Below the pieces are notes generated by a model. It made no database searches. It was not told the origin of the DNA and worked only from the letters and a program-made list of their open reading frames with translations. This document shows, one piece after another, positions 1 through 10,755 of a stretch of DNA of 64,000 nt. Positions within the stretch are counted from its first letter, which is position 1; each line of letters begins with the position of its first letter. A program made the translations under genes and the position numbers. This DNA is from Scedosporium boydii (taxonomy: Eukaryota; Ascomycota; Sordariomycetes; Microascales; Microascaceae). The stretch spans positions 1 to 64,000 of the forward strand of contig NJFT01000030.1 in NCBI GenBank assembly GCA_002221725.1, given 5' to 3'.

Positions 1-706
1 TTGTCCCGTGCTCGCCGAGATCAAGAAGTCGGTAGTTCAGTGAGGATGACCTGCATTGCACATCGCGGAGTCGGCCTTGCTCGATTGTCCTTCGGGGCCG
101 TCGGGGGCGCAATTTTTGATGTCTTTCTTTCCCTTCGGGGGAATCTCTTTTTCATTGTGAGGGCGCTTGATGCGTCGGCACGAAGAAGGAGAGCGAATCT
201 GGATGAGGAACCACGTCGACGGAATGACCGATGGAAAGTTGGCCCTGGTAAATCGTAAGACTCGAGATGACGGAAAGACAGAATCAGGCAGCTCGTATTT
301 TCATATGCAGGTGTTGGTGTTGGAGCGAGGTTTGCGTCGCTCGTAGGCCTATCTGTTCTAAGAACAGTTGACGCCACCAACTGTCGTAGCCCCAGTATCT
401 TCTACCTGTGTACTTCGTACACCCTGCTCTCGAAGCTGCTTGCTTGATACCGTGCTCTCTCTACGTCTGCACCTTGTGTGCAGATTAATTTTGCAGCCAT
501 CGTATTGCCGGCTGTCTTGTGCTCATATTCCTGTGTGGTCTTGCCCAAGCACCGCTGTGTCTGGATTTAAATGGACCCCGCACCACCCACCAAAGTAATT
601 CTACACGCGTAAACAGAAGCTTGTCGAACCACGCGTTCTTCAACAACCACAACTCCCTCTTTTCCACATTCCACAGTCGCTTTCGGTCTACAAACATCCA
701 GAGGCC
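1..706. other. left-edge intergenic and ASK1 upstream region
   Basis: I see no gene here. The open frames are short, have no recognisable motif and contain no plausible splice pattern. The right part should hold the ASK1 promoter and leader. One copy of the dispersed word TACTTCGTAC lies at 411-420. Confidence 0.6.
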
Positions 707-2177
707 ATGTCGCGCTCTACTTCTGTGAATCGGAACCTGTCCGCGACAGAAGAGCTCGAAAAACTCGAGCAATCCATTACTCTCACCCTGCAGGGTTCGT
801 CGCTTCCCCCACTATTAGCACCACACGACACTCCGCATCCCTCATCTCACCGCATCTCCAAAGAGCTGGTCGACTAATACGTCAAATTATCCTGGCAGAG
901 ATTGATCAGAACTTTAGCAAAGCCCACCGTATAGTAACAACGAGTATCCTCCCCCTCGTCGAGCAATATGGCGAGCACTCGCGTGCCGTGTGGGATGCCT
1001 CAAAGGTGTGACCCTAGCTCTGCATCGCAAAGACCCAGAACCACCCAGGCAGACTCACTCACACTCTTTCCCACCCCCCCTAGTTTTGGAAACAATTCTT
1101 CGAAGCCTCCGCAAACGTCTCCCTCTCCGGTTACGAAGAGCTAAACAACGACGAAACAACCATCGAAGAAAGCACAGCCCAACATGACTCCACCATAAAC
1201 ACCACCACTACCACCGCCTCGGACGTCACCGCCACGCCCGCCGACCGTACTTACAACAACGAAGACTCACTCCTCGACGATGCCGAGCTCTCCGGCAGCA
1301 CCCCGCGGCCACCCTCTACCAAAACGATCAAGACACAATTCGCCGACCTACGCTCCCCCTACGAAATTATGCGCCGCGAGATGCGTGACGAGGAAGAAGA
1401 AGCCACCGAGGTTCTCGAGAGCGAACAAGGAGACGACGAAGACGCAGAAGAGGAGAATTCTACGCTGCTGTTCCAGCAGAGGACGGCGAGGTTACCTGAC
1501 ATGTCCATGACGCCGAGGTCCTCGCTGCCGCCACAGCGCAAAGACGTCGATCAAGGAAAGGACCCGGTCTTCCATCGCATGCTGGACAAGACGTACAGGC
1601 TAAAGTCCACGCCGCACAAGAACGCGCCGCCGCTCTCGGCACAAAAGCACCGTGCGCAGTCGGCCTGGCACGATTCGCCCATGTCGTCGCCGGAGATTGC
1701 CATGCCGAAGCTAAGGAGCGAGGCGTTCATGTCTCCGTACAAGGGCATGGTGGCGAGGCAGCGTCTCGAGGCGGCGGCGGCGGGGCCGAGGACGCCGGGC
1801 GTGAGTGTTCAGACGCCGACGGCGAGGAAGACGAGGGATGTGTTGGGTACTAGGGATAGTTTTGCAGAGAAGAGGCCCAAGTATGAGATTGATTGGGAGA
1901 GTGATAGCGATGACGGAGTTGGGGGAATAAGCCCCCCGAAGACTATACAGTTTGCGCTTCCGCCTTCAAAGCTCCTCCAGACTCCAGGTATGCCTCCCTC
2001 GTCGAACTTTATACTATAACTTGGCTCGATACTAATTATACCCTCTTAGCGCGAGAGGCGAGCAAGCGGATTGTCGATGATATCCTCTTAACGGCTGGAG
2101 CAGCCGAAGGAGACACGGATGAATACAGTCCTACTATGGTTAAGATGAGTAGGGATGTACTTGACGATACGTTCTAG
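707..2177 (+). CDS. ASK1: DASH complex subunit Ask1
   Basis: Kinetochore protein of the DASH/Dam1 complex, which couples kinetochores to spindle microtubules. I trace four exons: 707-794, 899-1005, 1084-1987 and 2050-2177, giving about 408 residues. The first 70 residues carry the family signature, with ELEKLEQSITLTLQ joined to EIDQNF and then WKQFFEASANVSLSGYEE across the first two introns. Each junction has a GT donor and AG acceptor and restores the frame. The middle is acidic and low in complexity. It is followed by several S/T-P sites (such as TPRSS, TPHK and TPGV) of the kind Cdk1 phosphorylates. The end reads ASKRIVDDILLTAG and finishes DDTF. Length is in the range of filamentous-fungal Ask1 proteins. 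The ATG at 707 is the first in this frame. Family identity is secure; exact splice sites are inferred. Confidence 0.9.
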
Positions 2178-3555
2178 GTTGCGAGGCTTGCGCTGTTGAC
2201 CTGGGCCTCGGTTGATTTTGCGATACAAAGGTCGGCTTAGATAGGGACATAAATGCGAGATACCCGGTATGTGACGAGTTTTCTTGAAGTCTCATCCTCT
2301 GTGTCCCCCAACTTGTGCGTGAGAGAACGCCCCATTATGGGATGTCTCGTCCAAGGCAACCCATCCATCCATCCACAACTTAATGGCCTTATTTTTGGAG
2401 GATTATGAATCACCGGCGACAAAGTTCTACAGAGATGAGATCACATATTCCGCCCGAATCGGGGTAACTACAGACCGCAGTTCTACAAAACCCCATTGGT
2501 ATGATCTCGGGAGCCGGGCTATACATAGCAAGACTCAAATGTGAGGGTTGCGTCAAGAGTCACGTCTTTACCCGCCATATTCCGGGCTCCAGTTTCCTGT
2601 ACGAATCACATATGTAACCCTCGAGTCGAAGGAAGCTCCATCCCTACTTCATTGCGACCGAGTTGGCATGATTGACAAAGAGCAAGATCGAGTATATCAG
2701 TGGCCTTTATTAAAATGACTTATGGTAAATGAAACCCATTGTTTAGCCCTTTTTCAAGAACAAAAAACATCCAAATGCTACGATTTCCAGTTTAAAAAAG
2801 CCCTCGTTAATCGAACAATGGAATCTGCGTTCTCCCATGAAGTACCACCCCCGCTCCAATTCTATAGAGAGAAAAAAGGAAAAAGCATTGATGGCGTCAC
2901 CAATCCCAAGGGCCCGGAAACAGCGGGTAAGAGAAGGCTAAGCGAGACTGAAACGCATAAACTGAGATGGTCCAAGATCGGGCCAAAAAGGGAAATAGCG
3001 GGTAGAACTGACAAGAAATGAAGTGGCAATTAGAGAAAGGGAGACAAAGAAAATGGAACTTTCCCCAATGAGGTTGTATCCTCCGCTCCTTTACCCTGAG
3101 GACCTGAATCAGTCCAGGGTGGTCAAATGTTATTCCCGTCCTCTCCCCCCTTCTTCCTATCTTTAGCTACCCGAACTTTCGAATAGCCTCCGTCATTCCA
3201 CGCCCAATGGATCCTCTGCCGAGGGGGAAACCCGGAGAGCGGAATTGACAAGAGGGAAAAGAAGATGGGGGGAGGCGGGGAATTCCCCTTCGTCTGAAGC
3301 CATATTTTTGGAACTGATTGACGCGATGAGGACGAAGGAAAAGAAGAACGGGAAGAACGGCGTGTTCTCCCCATTTCTTTCCCTCGTCGAAGAAAAAGAA
3401 TAAAGACGCGTGATGAATCCCATGGTGCTTTTTCCCTTCCGTTCTATAATTCGAACATTCTCATGTATGCCTCAAATACGACTCCTTCATAGTTGGCTTC
3501 TTGAGTACAGATTGGGTGCGTGCGCCTTTGGCGGGCCGAAGAGATTTCGGTCCGC
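2178..3555. other. gene-free stretch after ASK1
   Basis: Nothing recognisable. Only short open frames without motifs occur. Its ends probably hold the 3' untranslated regions of ASK1 and of the small minus-strand gene at 3556-3783. Confidence 0.5.
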
Positions 3556-3783
3556 TCACTTGTTGGAACGGCGGAGAGATCCCTTGAGCAGGCTCATCGT
3601 GCTGGAAAAGCTGCCCTGGGAGCGTAGGCTGGAGGTGTCGCTTTGCTTCTTGTAGCTTTGGGAAGAGGAGCGAGAAAGACGCTGCTGACCCGTCTGGCTG
3701 TGGAGGATGCCCTGGAGGACGGTGTTGGTTTGTCGCCGGTCGTTACCGGTGGTGAAACCGTAGTGGCCGAAGTTGTTATTCAT
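3556..3783 (-). CDS. small Ser/Gln-rich protein, unknown function (75 aa)
   Basis: I do not recognise this protein. It starts MNNNFGHYGFTTGNDRRQTN and continues with a Ser-rich, basic C-terminal half that includes SRSSSQSYKKQ and SSTMSLLKGSLRRSNK. It has no signal peptide or membrane segment. The case for a real gene comes from its upstream side. A TATATAAG element lies on the minus strand at 3969-3976. Between it and the ATG lies about 180 bases of C/A-rich leader without any ATG, ending CATTCACAATG. This arrangement is typical of strongly expressed or stress-induced fungal genes. The ATG at 3783 is the first after the TATA box. It could still be a chance frame in a non-coding transcript. 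Confidence 0.55.
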   Translation of the reverse strand: MNNNFGHYGFTTGNDRRQTNTVLQGILHSQTGQQRLSRSSSQSYKKQSDTSSLRSQGSFSSTMSLLKGSLRRSNK

Positions 3784-3968
3784 TGTGAATGTGGTTTGGA
3801 GTTTTGGAACAGTTTAAGTTATGTGGTATAAAGTTGTAGATTGTGATGAGTTGGTAGACTTGAGCAGTTGGTTTAGGTATGTCAAGTATGTGTAAGTGGA
3901 TTTGCTTGTCTTGGTTTTTTGGATGCCTGGAAAAGAAGAAGGCAGAGAGTGGCCTGGATGAGGCTAGA

Positions 3969-3976
3969 CTTATATA
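3969..3976 (-). promoter_or_regulatory. TATA box of the small gene at 3556-3783
   Basis: On the minus strand the sequence reads TATATAAG, about 185 bases upstream of the ATG at 3783, with a C/A-rich, ATG-free leader between them. Position and form fit a core promoter. Confidence 0.5.
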
Positions 3977-4823
3977 CACATCAGGATCTTATTTGCGAGA
4001 TTCAGCACAAGGGAGCGTTTGTCTGTTGCCTGCCCATTGTGCCATAAGCGGAGTCCGCGTCCCGGCTGAGGGAAAAAGCACCATAACAGATCCCATTATT
4101 ACGACAACCCAGCCCAGCCCATCCAAACGGACGTATGGTTGCCGCAGATGACCGACCACAGCCTCCCTTGAAGTCGAAAAAAAAATTATGTTCCCTTAGG
4201 CAACAACATAAAAGAGCCCCTCAATGCAACGGCTTGGGTGGACTCCATGCGGGAGACACGCACTCCCTCTTCCTTGCACCCTTCGTGTTACCCACGCCCT
4301 AACTCTTTCAATCAGCAGAGTCCCGGTTCTTTTCAAAGGATACTACCATCCTTTGCACCTTAGGCACGCATGACCCACGCAGCGCCACGACTTGTCGGCT
4401 GGGTTTCGAGGGTTCATAAAAAATAAAGGGTGGCAGAGATGCGTCCTGGCGTGAGTCACTCGATCACTCCGGCGTGCGACGGGTACAATGGATGGACATG
4501 CGGGTGCATCGAGGGCAATCTGCAATCTGCCATAGAGTATTATGGAGGATGGATGTTATGGGAAGATTGATTGTACTTGTACCATGCATACTCGGCCGGA
4601 TTGTGGTTGCGTTGTACTCGCTTGGGGTTGAAGATCGTACCTCTACTCTGGGTCTCTAGACTTCGTAAATCCATATCTGGAAACTATACGTAGAAACTAC
4701 ATTGTATACGTACGAAGTACTCCGTACTCGACTGCATGATTTAGGAATTACTGGTGCAAAAGGAACCTGATGCATCACTATGCCGAAGAAGGAAAATCGT
4801 ACCGCCAATGTCTTTCGGTGTGG

Positions 4824-4850
4824 GGGTGCTGAGGGTGCTGAGGGTGCTGA
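4824..4850 (+). repeat. tandem 9-mer, three copies
   Basis: The unit GGGTGCTGA is repeated three times without a mismatch and is followed by GGGG. It is an ordinary short minisatellite in intergenic DNA. Confidence 0.85.
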
Positions 4851-5691
4851 GGGGACAGAGATTCTCTTCAATGTTGCTGCAACCGTGATCAATTGATCTT
4901 GATTTGATGCTTCTGTCTCGCTTCACCTCAACTCCCCCACCCCGTTGTCGTGTATTCCGACATCACCCATCGGAGGGGCGTAATCAGGCATTTTCTCGGT
5001 GACGTTTACGCAATTTCAAGATTTCAAGCTATGCGGGATGCAGAGACCCTTGGATGACGCAGAGACGCGGAGACCCTCTCAGGCAACTAGACGTTCGTAT
5101 CTCGACCACTCTCGAGAAGAGCTCTTAATTGAATGGATGGATGGCCATTGAGAGACATTCAAGAATGCTACCGTCTCAATTGGCATCGGGCACACGATTT
5201 CATTTCCGCTTGGCATTGCTTCAATTGACGAAGGTGAGTCAATGGCATCCTCTGACATGTCAGCCTTGCAATCTCACTCCCACACCGCGTCTCAAGGCTG
5301 AGCCTCTTCGCTTAAGTGAAAAACCCGAAAAAGAGAAAAGTTTATCCATCTCTCGAGCGGTCATCACCGAATTGATACAGCCCAGCGAGTCACTCATGGA
5401 TATCATCCGTCCAACCATGGCCCCATGGTTCCTGCGGTAAGACGGAGTCTTTCCTGTGTAACACTTGGTCCCGCCTGTACACTGCCCGCCGCGATGCAGT
5501 CATCCTTTTGCACACGATCATGGAAAACTTGGGATGAATAGGTCACAAGTCAGGAACGGGTGTAGCTTGCCTTAGGATCGAAAGCCGTGAATTCCCGATG
5601 AGCCATTGTTGTTTGCGGCATTGCTCGATGGCTGTCTTTCTCAACCTAAACCGAGATTCAAGATGCACAGCCTCATTTAGGAACCTTTTTT

Positions 5692-5702
5692 TTCTTCTTC
5701 TT

Positions 5703-5732
<30 letters not shown>
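5692..5732 (+). repeat. TTC trinucleotide tract
   Basis: About 13 uninterrupted TTC units preceded by a T run. The poly-Leu or poly-Arg frames through it are by-products of the repeat and not evidence of a gene. Confidence 0.9.
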
Positions 5733-5733
<1 letters not shown>

Positions 5734-6325
5734 TTAGGCTGCACCTTGATTCTTCCATGTGTAGGATCCGGCAGATCTCTGTGCTAAGCCTCGCCGGTGC
5801 TGTGTTCTTACTTCGCAATTCCAGCCCCATCTCCATGAGCAAAGCATTTGGAACCTCACTCTGGACTGCGCTCCTTTCCTCAGACCGCGACCACGCGACT
5901 GCGCTTGTCGGCTGAAACTAGATGTACCGACGTTTTATCATGTTACTTCCATCACGTTGCCTGGTATCTCGCGTCTTACGTCCGTACGGAAATGGGGACA
6001 AAGGGGAAAAAGAAAGGAAAAGTCGACGAGTCTCGCACCGCCCGCTCATCTCGATAATATCAATTATATTAGGAACTATGGTACTCCTCAAGCTTTTGTC
6101 GCGCTCAACTAGTCTTACACGTAAGCGCTCTCCGCAAGACGAGATGGTGGCGCACAATGTGTCAACGTGGATTTAAGCTTATTTCCTATCAATTCTTGTG
6201 AGTTTCTGGGGCTAGTCCAGCTCCATGATGTGTACGAAGTATTGAATGAGATTGATGTGATAACACCCACGTCCTCGTCGAGATGCTGCCAGCAGATTTC
6301 GAAACCTCATGGGCCCAATGTCATG

Positions 6326-6355
<30 letters not shown>
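6326..6355 (+). repeat. A30 homopolymer run
   Basis: Thirty consecutive A follow TCATG. There is no open frame or element upstream that would make this the tail of a retroposed copy, so I treat it as a simple repeat. Confidence 0.85.
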
Positions 6356-6357
<2 letters not shown>

Positions 6358-7415
6358 AAGACAAAAAGATTGATTGCTCCAATTGCTCATAGAACAAAAA
6401 TAGAAAACATCAATCAATCGAATTCCTAATCTCCATCCTCCAACAAACCCGTGACCGAATCTTGAGCCCGATATAGCTTCACCTGTCGGCCGTAAACACG
6501 CCGCCCCCCTGCGCCCGGAACTCCTCCCGAGCCCGCCCGACAGGATCTAAGAAAACAAAAGATGCCGCACCGCTGTAGAGCGGAGCAAAGCACCGGAAAA
6601 AGAAAAAGGGAAAAAAGAAAAAGATCCAATCAATCACGCGCCACGTTGAATCTCGACAGCGCTTCGAAGGTTCCATCCCGTCCATGGTTACCTGCTGCCT
6701 AGTCCTTCTCCGCTGCGCATCCTCCAAAAGTTCCTACAAGTTTCTTGCATAACCATAACCGTGAACCATAATCGTAACCACCTTGATTCCTGAGAAGGCG
6801 ACGTTGTTGCCTAAGAAAGCGGGTCTCAAGGCCAACATTCCTTCGACCCCAGATCATCCTGTGCAGGGATGGGAGAGGGAGGAAGGGAGAAAATTTTGAG
6901 GGGATCAGACATGAATGTAGATAATATTCTACTTGGTGAAGAAAGTACTTCGAAATTACTTGGGAGGCCCTTTTGTGTGACGGAGGTAGGCAACAACACG
7001 CGTTCCTTTTTGGCAAACAATGTGGGAACATGATGAGATCCTTTCTTTTGCCCCTCGTCTATAGCATGGAGATCTAACGTCCTGCGCCGATTTTTTCTTT
7101 GTCGGTGTTTGTGTGGTCGAAAACGAACAGCGAGGTAACCCTCGTCGTTAAGCAACGATCCTCGACTCTCGGTTCCGAAGCGTCTTGATTAAATTTAGAG
7201 ACCAAACAAGGCTCATCAGCCCGAACAACTGTAATGGCTCCAAACGTCCCTCTGCTCAGTTCACCCGTTGACCAGGCCCTTGTCACGAAGCACCTTCATA
7301 CGTACGTAAAAACACTGTTTCGTAACAACACGTTGTGTTATCAAAATACCACTTCGATGAAACTCTAACCAGGCGAGCTCCCCCCCAAAAAATACCAAAA
7401 TTTACATCCCTCGTC

Positions 7416-10400
7416 TTACGTCCTAGGGCTCCGAAGAAACCCAACCACACCACCACAATACCCGACCAGCCCATCCAACCGACTACTCTCCCTCTCCTGC
7501 ACCTCCCTCCACACCCTCAACGCCTCGAGGACGGTCTCGTGCTCCGTGACCACATCGAAGTGCAGCCGCAGAAACACCGTCATCCACGCCTGCGTGAGCT
7601 CGTAATCCCTCCTCGACTCTAGTCGGTTCGTGAGCGCCCGGATGAAGTGGAGAAGCTCGTTCCTTTCCGGGTCGTCGGCGGAGAGGGAGCGAAGTTCGAG
7701 GTCGGCCGCTGAGGGGGGAAGGGACTTGAGGTGGTCGATGAAGTCGTCGTCTACAAAATAGTTAGTGAGAGAAAGAAAAAAAAAAAACTAGGCGAGAAGG
7801 CGTATAAGAAAAAGTCAGCTAGTTCACTTACAATTTCCCGTGGCGGCTCCCGCAAGAAGCTTAGTAGTAAAAGTCTCCTCTTGCCGCGCCGCCATCTCCA
7901 CCTTGAGTATCCTCGACCTAGACTCCTCCGAACCCTCATTCTTCGTCCCATCCTCAATCTGCTTTGGCGGTCCCGATCCCTTCCCGCTCAAAGACGGCAA
8001 AAAGAACGGCGCCTTCTCGGGCAGCTTGGGTGCCTCCTTCGGCTTATTACGCTGCTTGATGAGGTCCAGGTGAAGCAGCGTCTGCCACCTTGACTTGGGG
8101 ACCAAGCTCAGCGTTGTCATCTCCGCGCTCAGCTGATCGACGTCCGGCACGATCACGGCCGGTTCGTCCACCGACTCGGCGTCCTCCTCGAAGGCGGCGT
8201 CGAGGAGACCCTCGTTACCCTCGCCCGAGACGGTGGGCACGACCGCAGAGGCGATCTCCTTCGCGGAGATTTGTCGCGTAGGCACGTGGCGGAAGAGCGA
8301 CTTGTTCGTCCAGATTCCGACACCCATCTGGCCCTCGATGCAGGCAGCGAGATACTCGCCGCTCGATGACATGGCTACAGCCTTGCAGGGGTGCTCGAAG
8401 CGGATGGCGTCGATCAAGTGACTTGTAGGCAAATCCCACACGCGAAGGGTGCAGTCGTCCGACGCCGCGATGATCCACCGACCGTCGTTCGAGAAGCAAA
8501 AGTCCGTCACGTCCTTCTCGAAGCCCAAGAACTCTCGGATCGTCCGCCGAGTCTCCATGTCAACGACGCGTATCGAGTTATCGTCGCAAGAAAACGCAAT
8601 GAGATCGTTTGGTGCGTGGTAACGGCAGCCGGTAATGGCCGTCATCGGCGCCCAGTCGATCTCATGCATGAGATTGCCCGTAAGGAAATCCCAAAACTTA
8701 ACTTTGCCGTCAAGGGAGCACGACACAACAAACTTGTTCGTCGAGTCAACGATAATACCCGTGATGGCCTTGGTGTGTCTGCCGGTTCCGGGCGCAAAAC
8801 AGCTGCCGAACTTGGTTTGGAGGTGGACCACGTCGTCCACCTGTTTGAGCTGCTGCATCTTCAACTGCCTCGCCTGGGCCGGCGTGAGTTTCGAAGGGAA
8901 CTGCAGACGATGAATCCCGGACTGCAGGTTGAACATGTCCATCGTACCACCAGCGGAACCGACGAGGGCAAAGCTGCCACACGGACTAATGGCGACGGCT
9001 GTCACACTGCTTCCGTCGCTCGTCTCAAACATCCAGCGACCAGCCCTCTTGCGACCCCAGAACCACGTCCTGGCAAAGGAATCGCCCTTGTGGCCTGTCA
9101 CGACACTCTCCCAACCAGTCATGCGGCTCACCTCAGCATCATGCTTAACGCCCCTAGCCCGCTCCTTCCTCGAAGCCCGCGTCCATATCGCCTGCTTTCC
9201 GGGAAGAGCGCCAATACCGCCATCACGATTGAGCGAACTTGCAATGCACGTAATTTCGGGAGCTTTGATATCTTCAAGCGTAGTCGTAGAGCCGTGCGCC
9301 AGGGCCGATGTAGACAGGATACCGTATTTCTTAGCCTTCTTCCGAATATTTCCTTGGCTCAGTTCAGTGCTTTGGCCATCCCTTCGCATACTCCATCCCC
9401 ACAGGCTCCTATCACTTCCACCGCTAAGAAGCCACTTGCTGCCGGCTTCGGCACCATCGAAATCCGAAGGCAAGAACTGTAGGCAGTTGACCGGCGCAGC
9501 ATGTCCGCTCCTCGCGTGAAGAATTCTCGGCATGGGCGAGAATGGTGTCTTGTCAAAGATCCAGGTCTTCAGAGAGTTGTCGAGGCCGCTAGACACGATG
9601 ACGGGTTGGCCGTATAGGAATTCAATCTTACTGATACCGCCGCCGATGACGGATCCAGCACGGGACGGCGGATTGTGGGCGCTTCGTAGAATACCAGATA
9701 CCCTGCCACCTCCATTGAGGTCCCAAAAGGTGATGTCGCCAGTTGCCGACGTGGCTGTGGCCATGATGCCGTCTTTTCGTCCATCTTGCCCCGCACCCAT
9801 ACCGTCGGATCGGAAGGTAATGGCGCAGACAGGAGTAGCGGGGGTGCCGGCGTTGAGCTCGATCAGTGGCCTGTCGTGAATAACATCATGTACGACTAGC
9901 GGGCCGTTAGAGTAGGCAACAGCGAGGAGAGCCAGGGCCGTCGAGGGCTGTAGGCATGTAACGGAGCCAGCGTTCTTGATGGGGGGCACGATAGTATAAA
10001 TCAGCTTTCCCGTGCTAACGTTCCATATCTCAACCCATCCATCCTTGCGGCCGACGAAAATCTTGTTGAGGAAGGTAGGCATGTTCGTAACACCACCCGT
10101 CACCTCGTTTCCGCCCTCTGCAGCAGGAACAGTTCGGATAGTCGTGTAGTGCTCGAGCGTTGTCGATTTCCAGACCTCGATCCTCGTAACAGCACTGGCA
10201 ACGATCCAAGACCCGAAGACTAGGATCTGTCTAATCGGCTCATCTAAATCGTCAGGCATTTCGAGCTCGTCGACCTTCTTTCCTCGCTGGAAGATCCAGA
10301 TGCCCTGGGTGCCACTTTGACTCGAGTCACCCCATGCTGCGAGAACCTTTTGCTTCCATGCTACAGTGGCAGTAATATCGCTTGGGGTCTCGGGGCGAGT

Positions 10401-10755
10401 AACGAAGACAAGGTTCAAGCCGCGCTTGAGATCGTAGGTCTGCAGAGCTCGACCGACGGAGGTGGTGATCTGAAAGGTAGTCTTGCCGAGAGGGACAGAG
10501 GTGAATGGGACAGAGGTGGGAGACACCAAACCGATAGTCTAGAGAGAGAAACGTCAGAAGCAGAAGCAGAAAGTCTAGGTTGAGCAGCCGCGACGAGAAA
10601 CGGAGAGAAGAAGAGAAATGATTTCTTTCACATACTCGAAAGGGGGCAAAGATGGCAGAGGCCTTCTTCTTGCCGGAGCCAGGCTGCGCAGCACTTAATT
10701 GAGAATCTCTCTTCTGGCGTTTAGCCAGATGGCCGCCGTGATCGGAGTGCGGCAT
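7416..10755 (-). CDS. UTP21: U3 snoRNP-associated WD40 protein Utp21 (WDR36 family)
   Basis: Nucleolar subunit of the UTP-B module of the small-subunit processome, needed for 18S rRNA maturation. Three exons on the minus strand: 10755-10636, 10538-7832 and 7750-7416, about 1053 residues. Exon 1 ends IFAPFR and exon 2 opens TIGLVSPTSVPFTSVPLGKT, the conserved start of the propeller. Many WD40 repeats fill the middle, for example SCSLDGKVKFWDFLTGNLMH and AASDDCTLRVWDLPTSHLID. Roughly the last 260 residues form the Utp21-specific C-terminal domain. The third exon, which is separated by an 81-base intron with a GTAAGT donor, supplies its end (YDDFIDHLKSLPPSAADLE and, later, AWMTVFLRLHFDVV). Reading on past exon 2 without splicing would stop after three codons, so this last intron matters for a correct model. 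Size is slightly above the yeast protein. Confidence 0.95.

Larger units (their letters stand above)
3977..7415. other. gene-free stretch with simple repeats
   Basis: I see no gene across about 3.4 kb. It holds three tandem copies of a 9-mer (4824-4850), a TTC tract (5692-5732) and a 30-base A run (6326-6355). It also has two copies of TACGAAGTA (4711 and 6233), and TCAATTGA palindromes at 4889 and 5221. The right end includes the 3' flank of UTP21. Confidence 0.5.

Noticed and set aside
6326..6355. A30 run as the tail of a retroposed gene copy or LINE
   Set aside because: No coding remnant or target duplication found upstream; simple repeats of similar kind occur elsewhere in the window.
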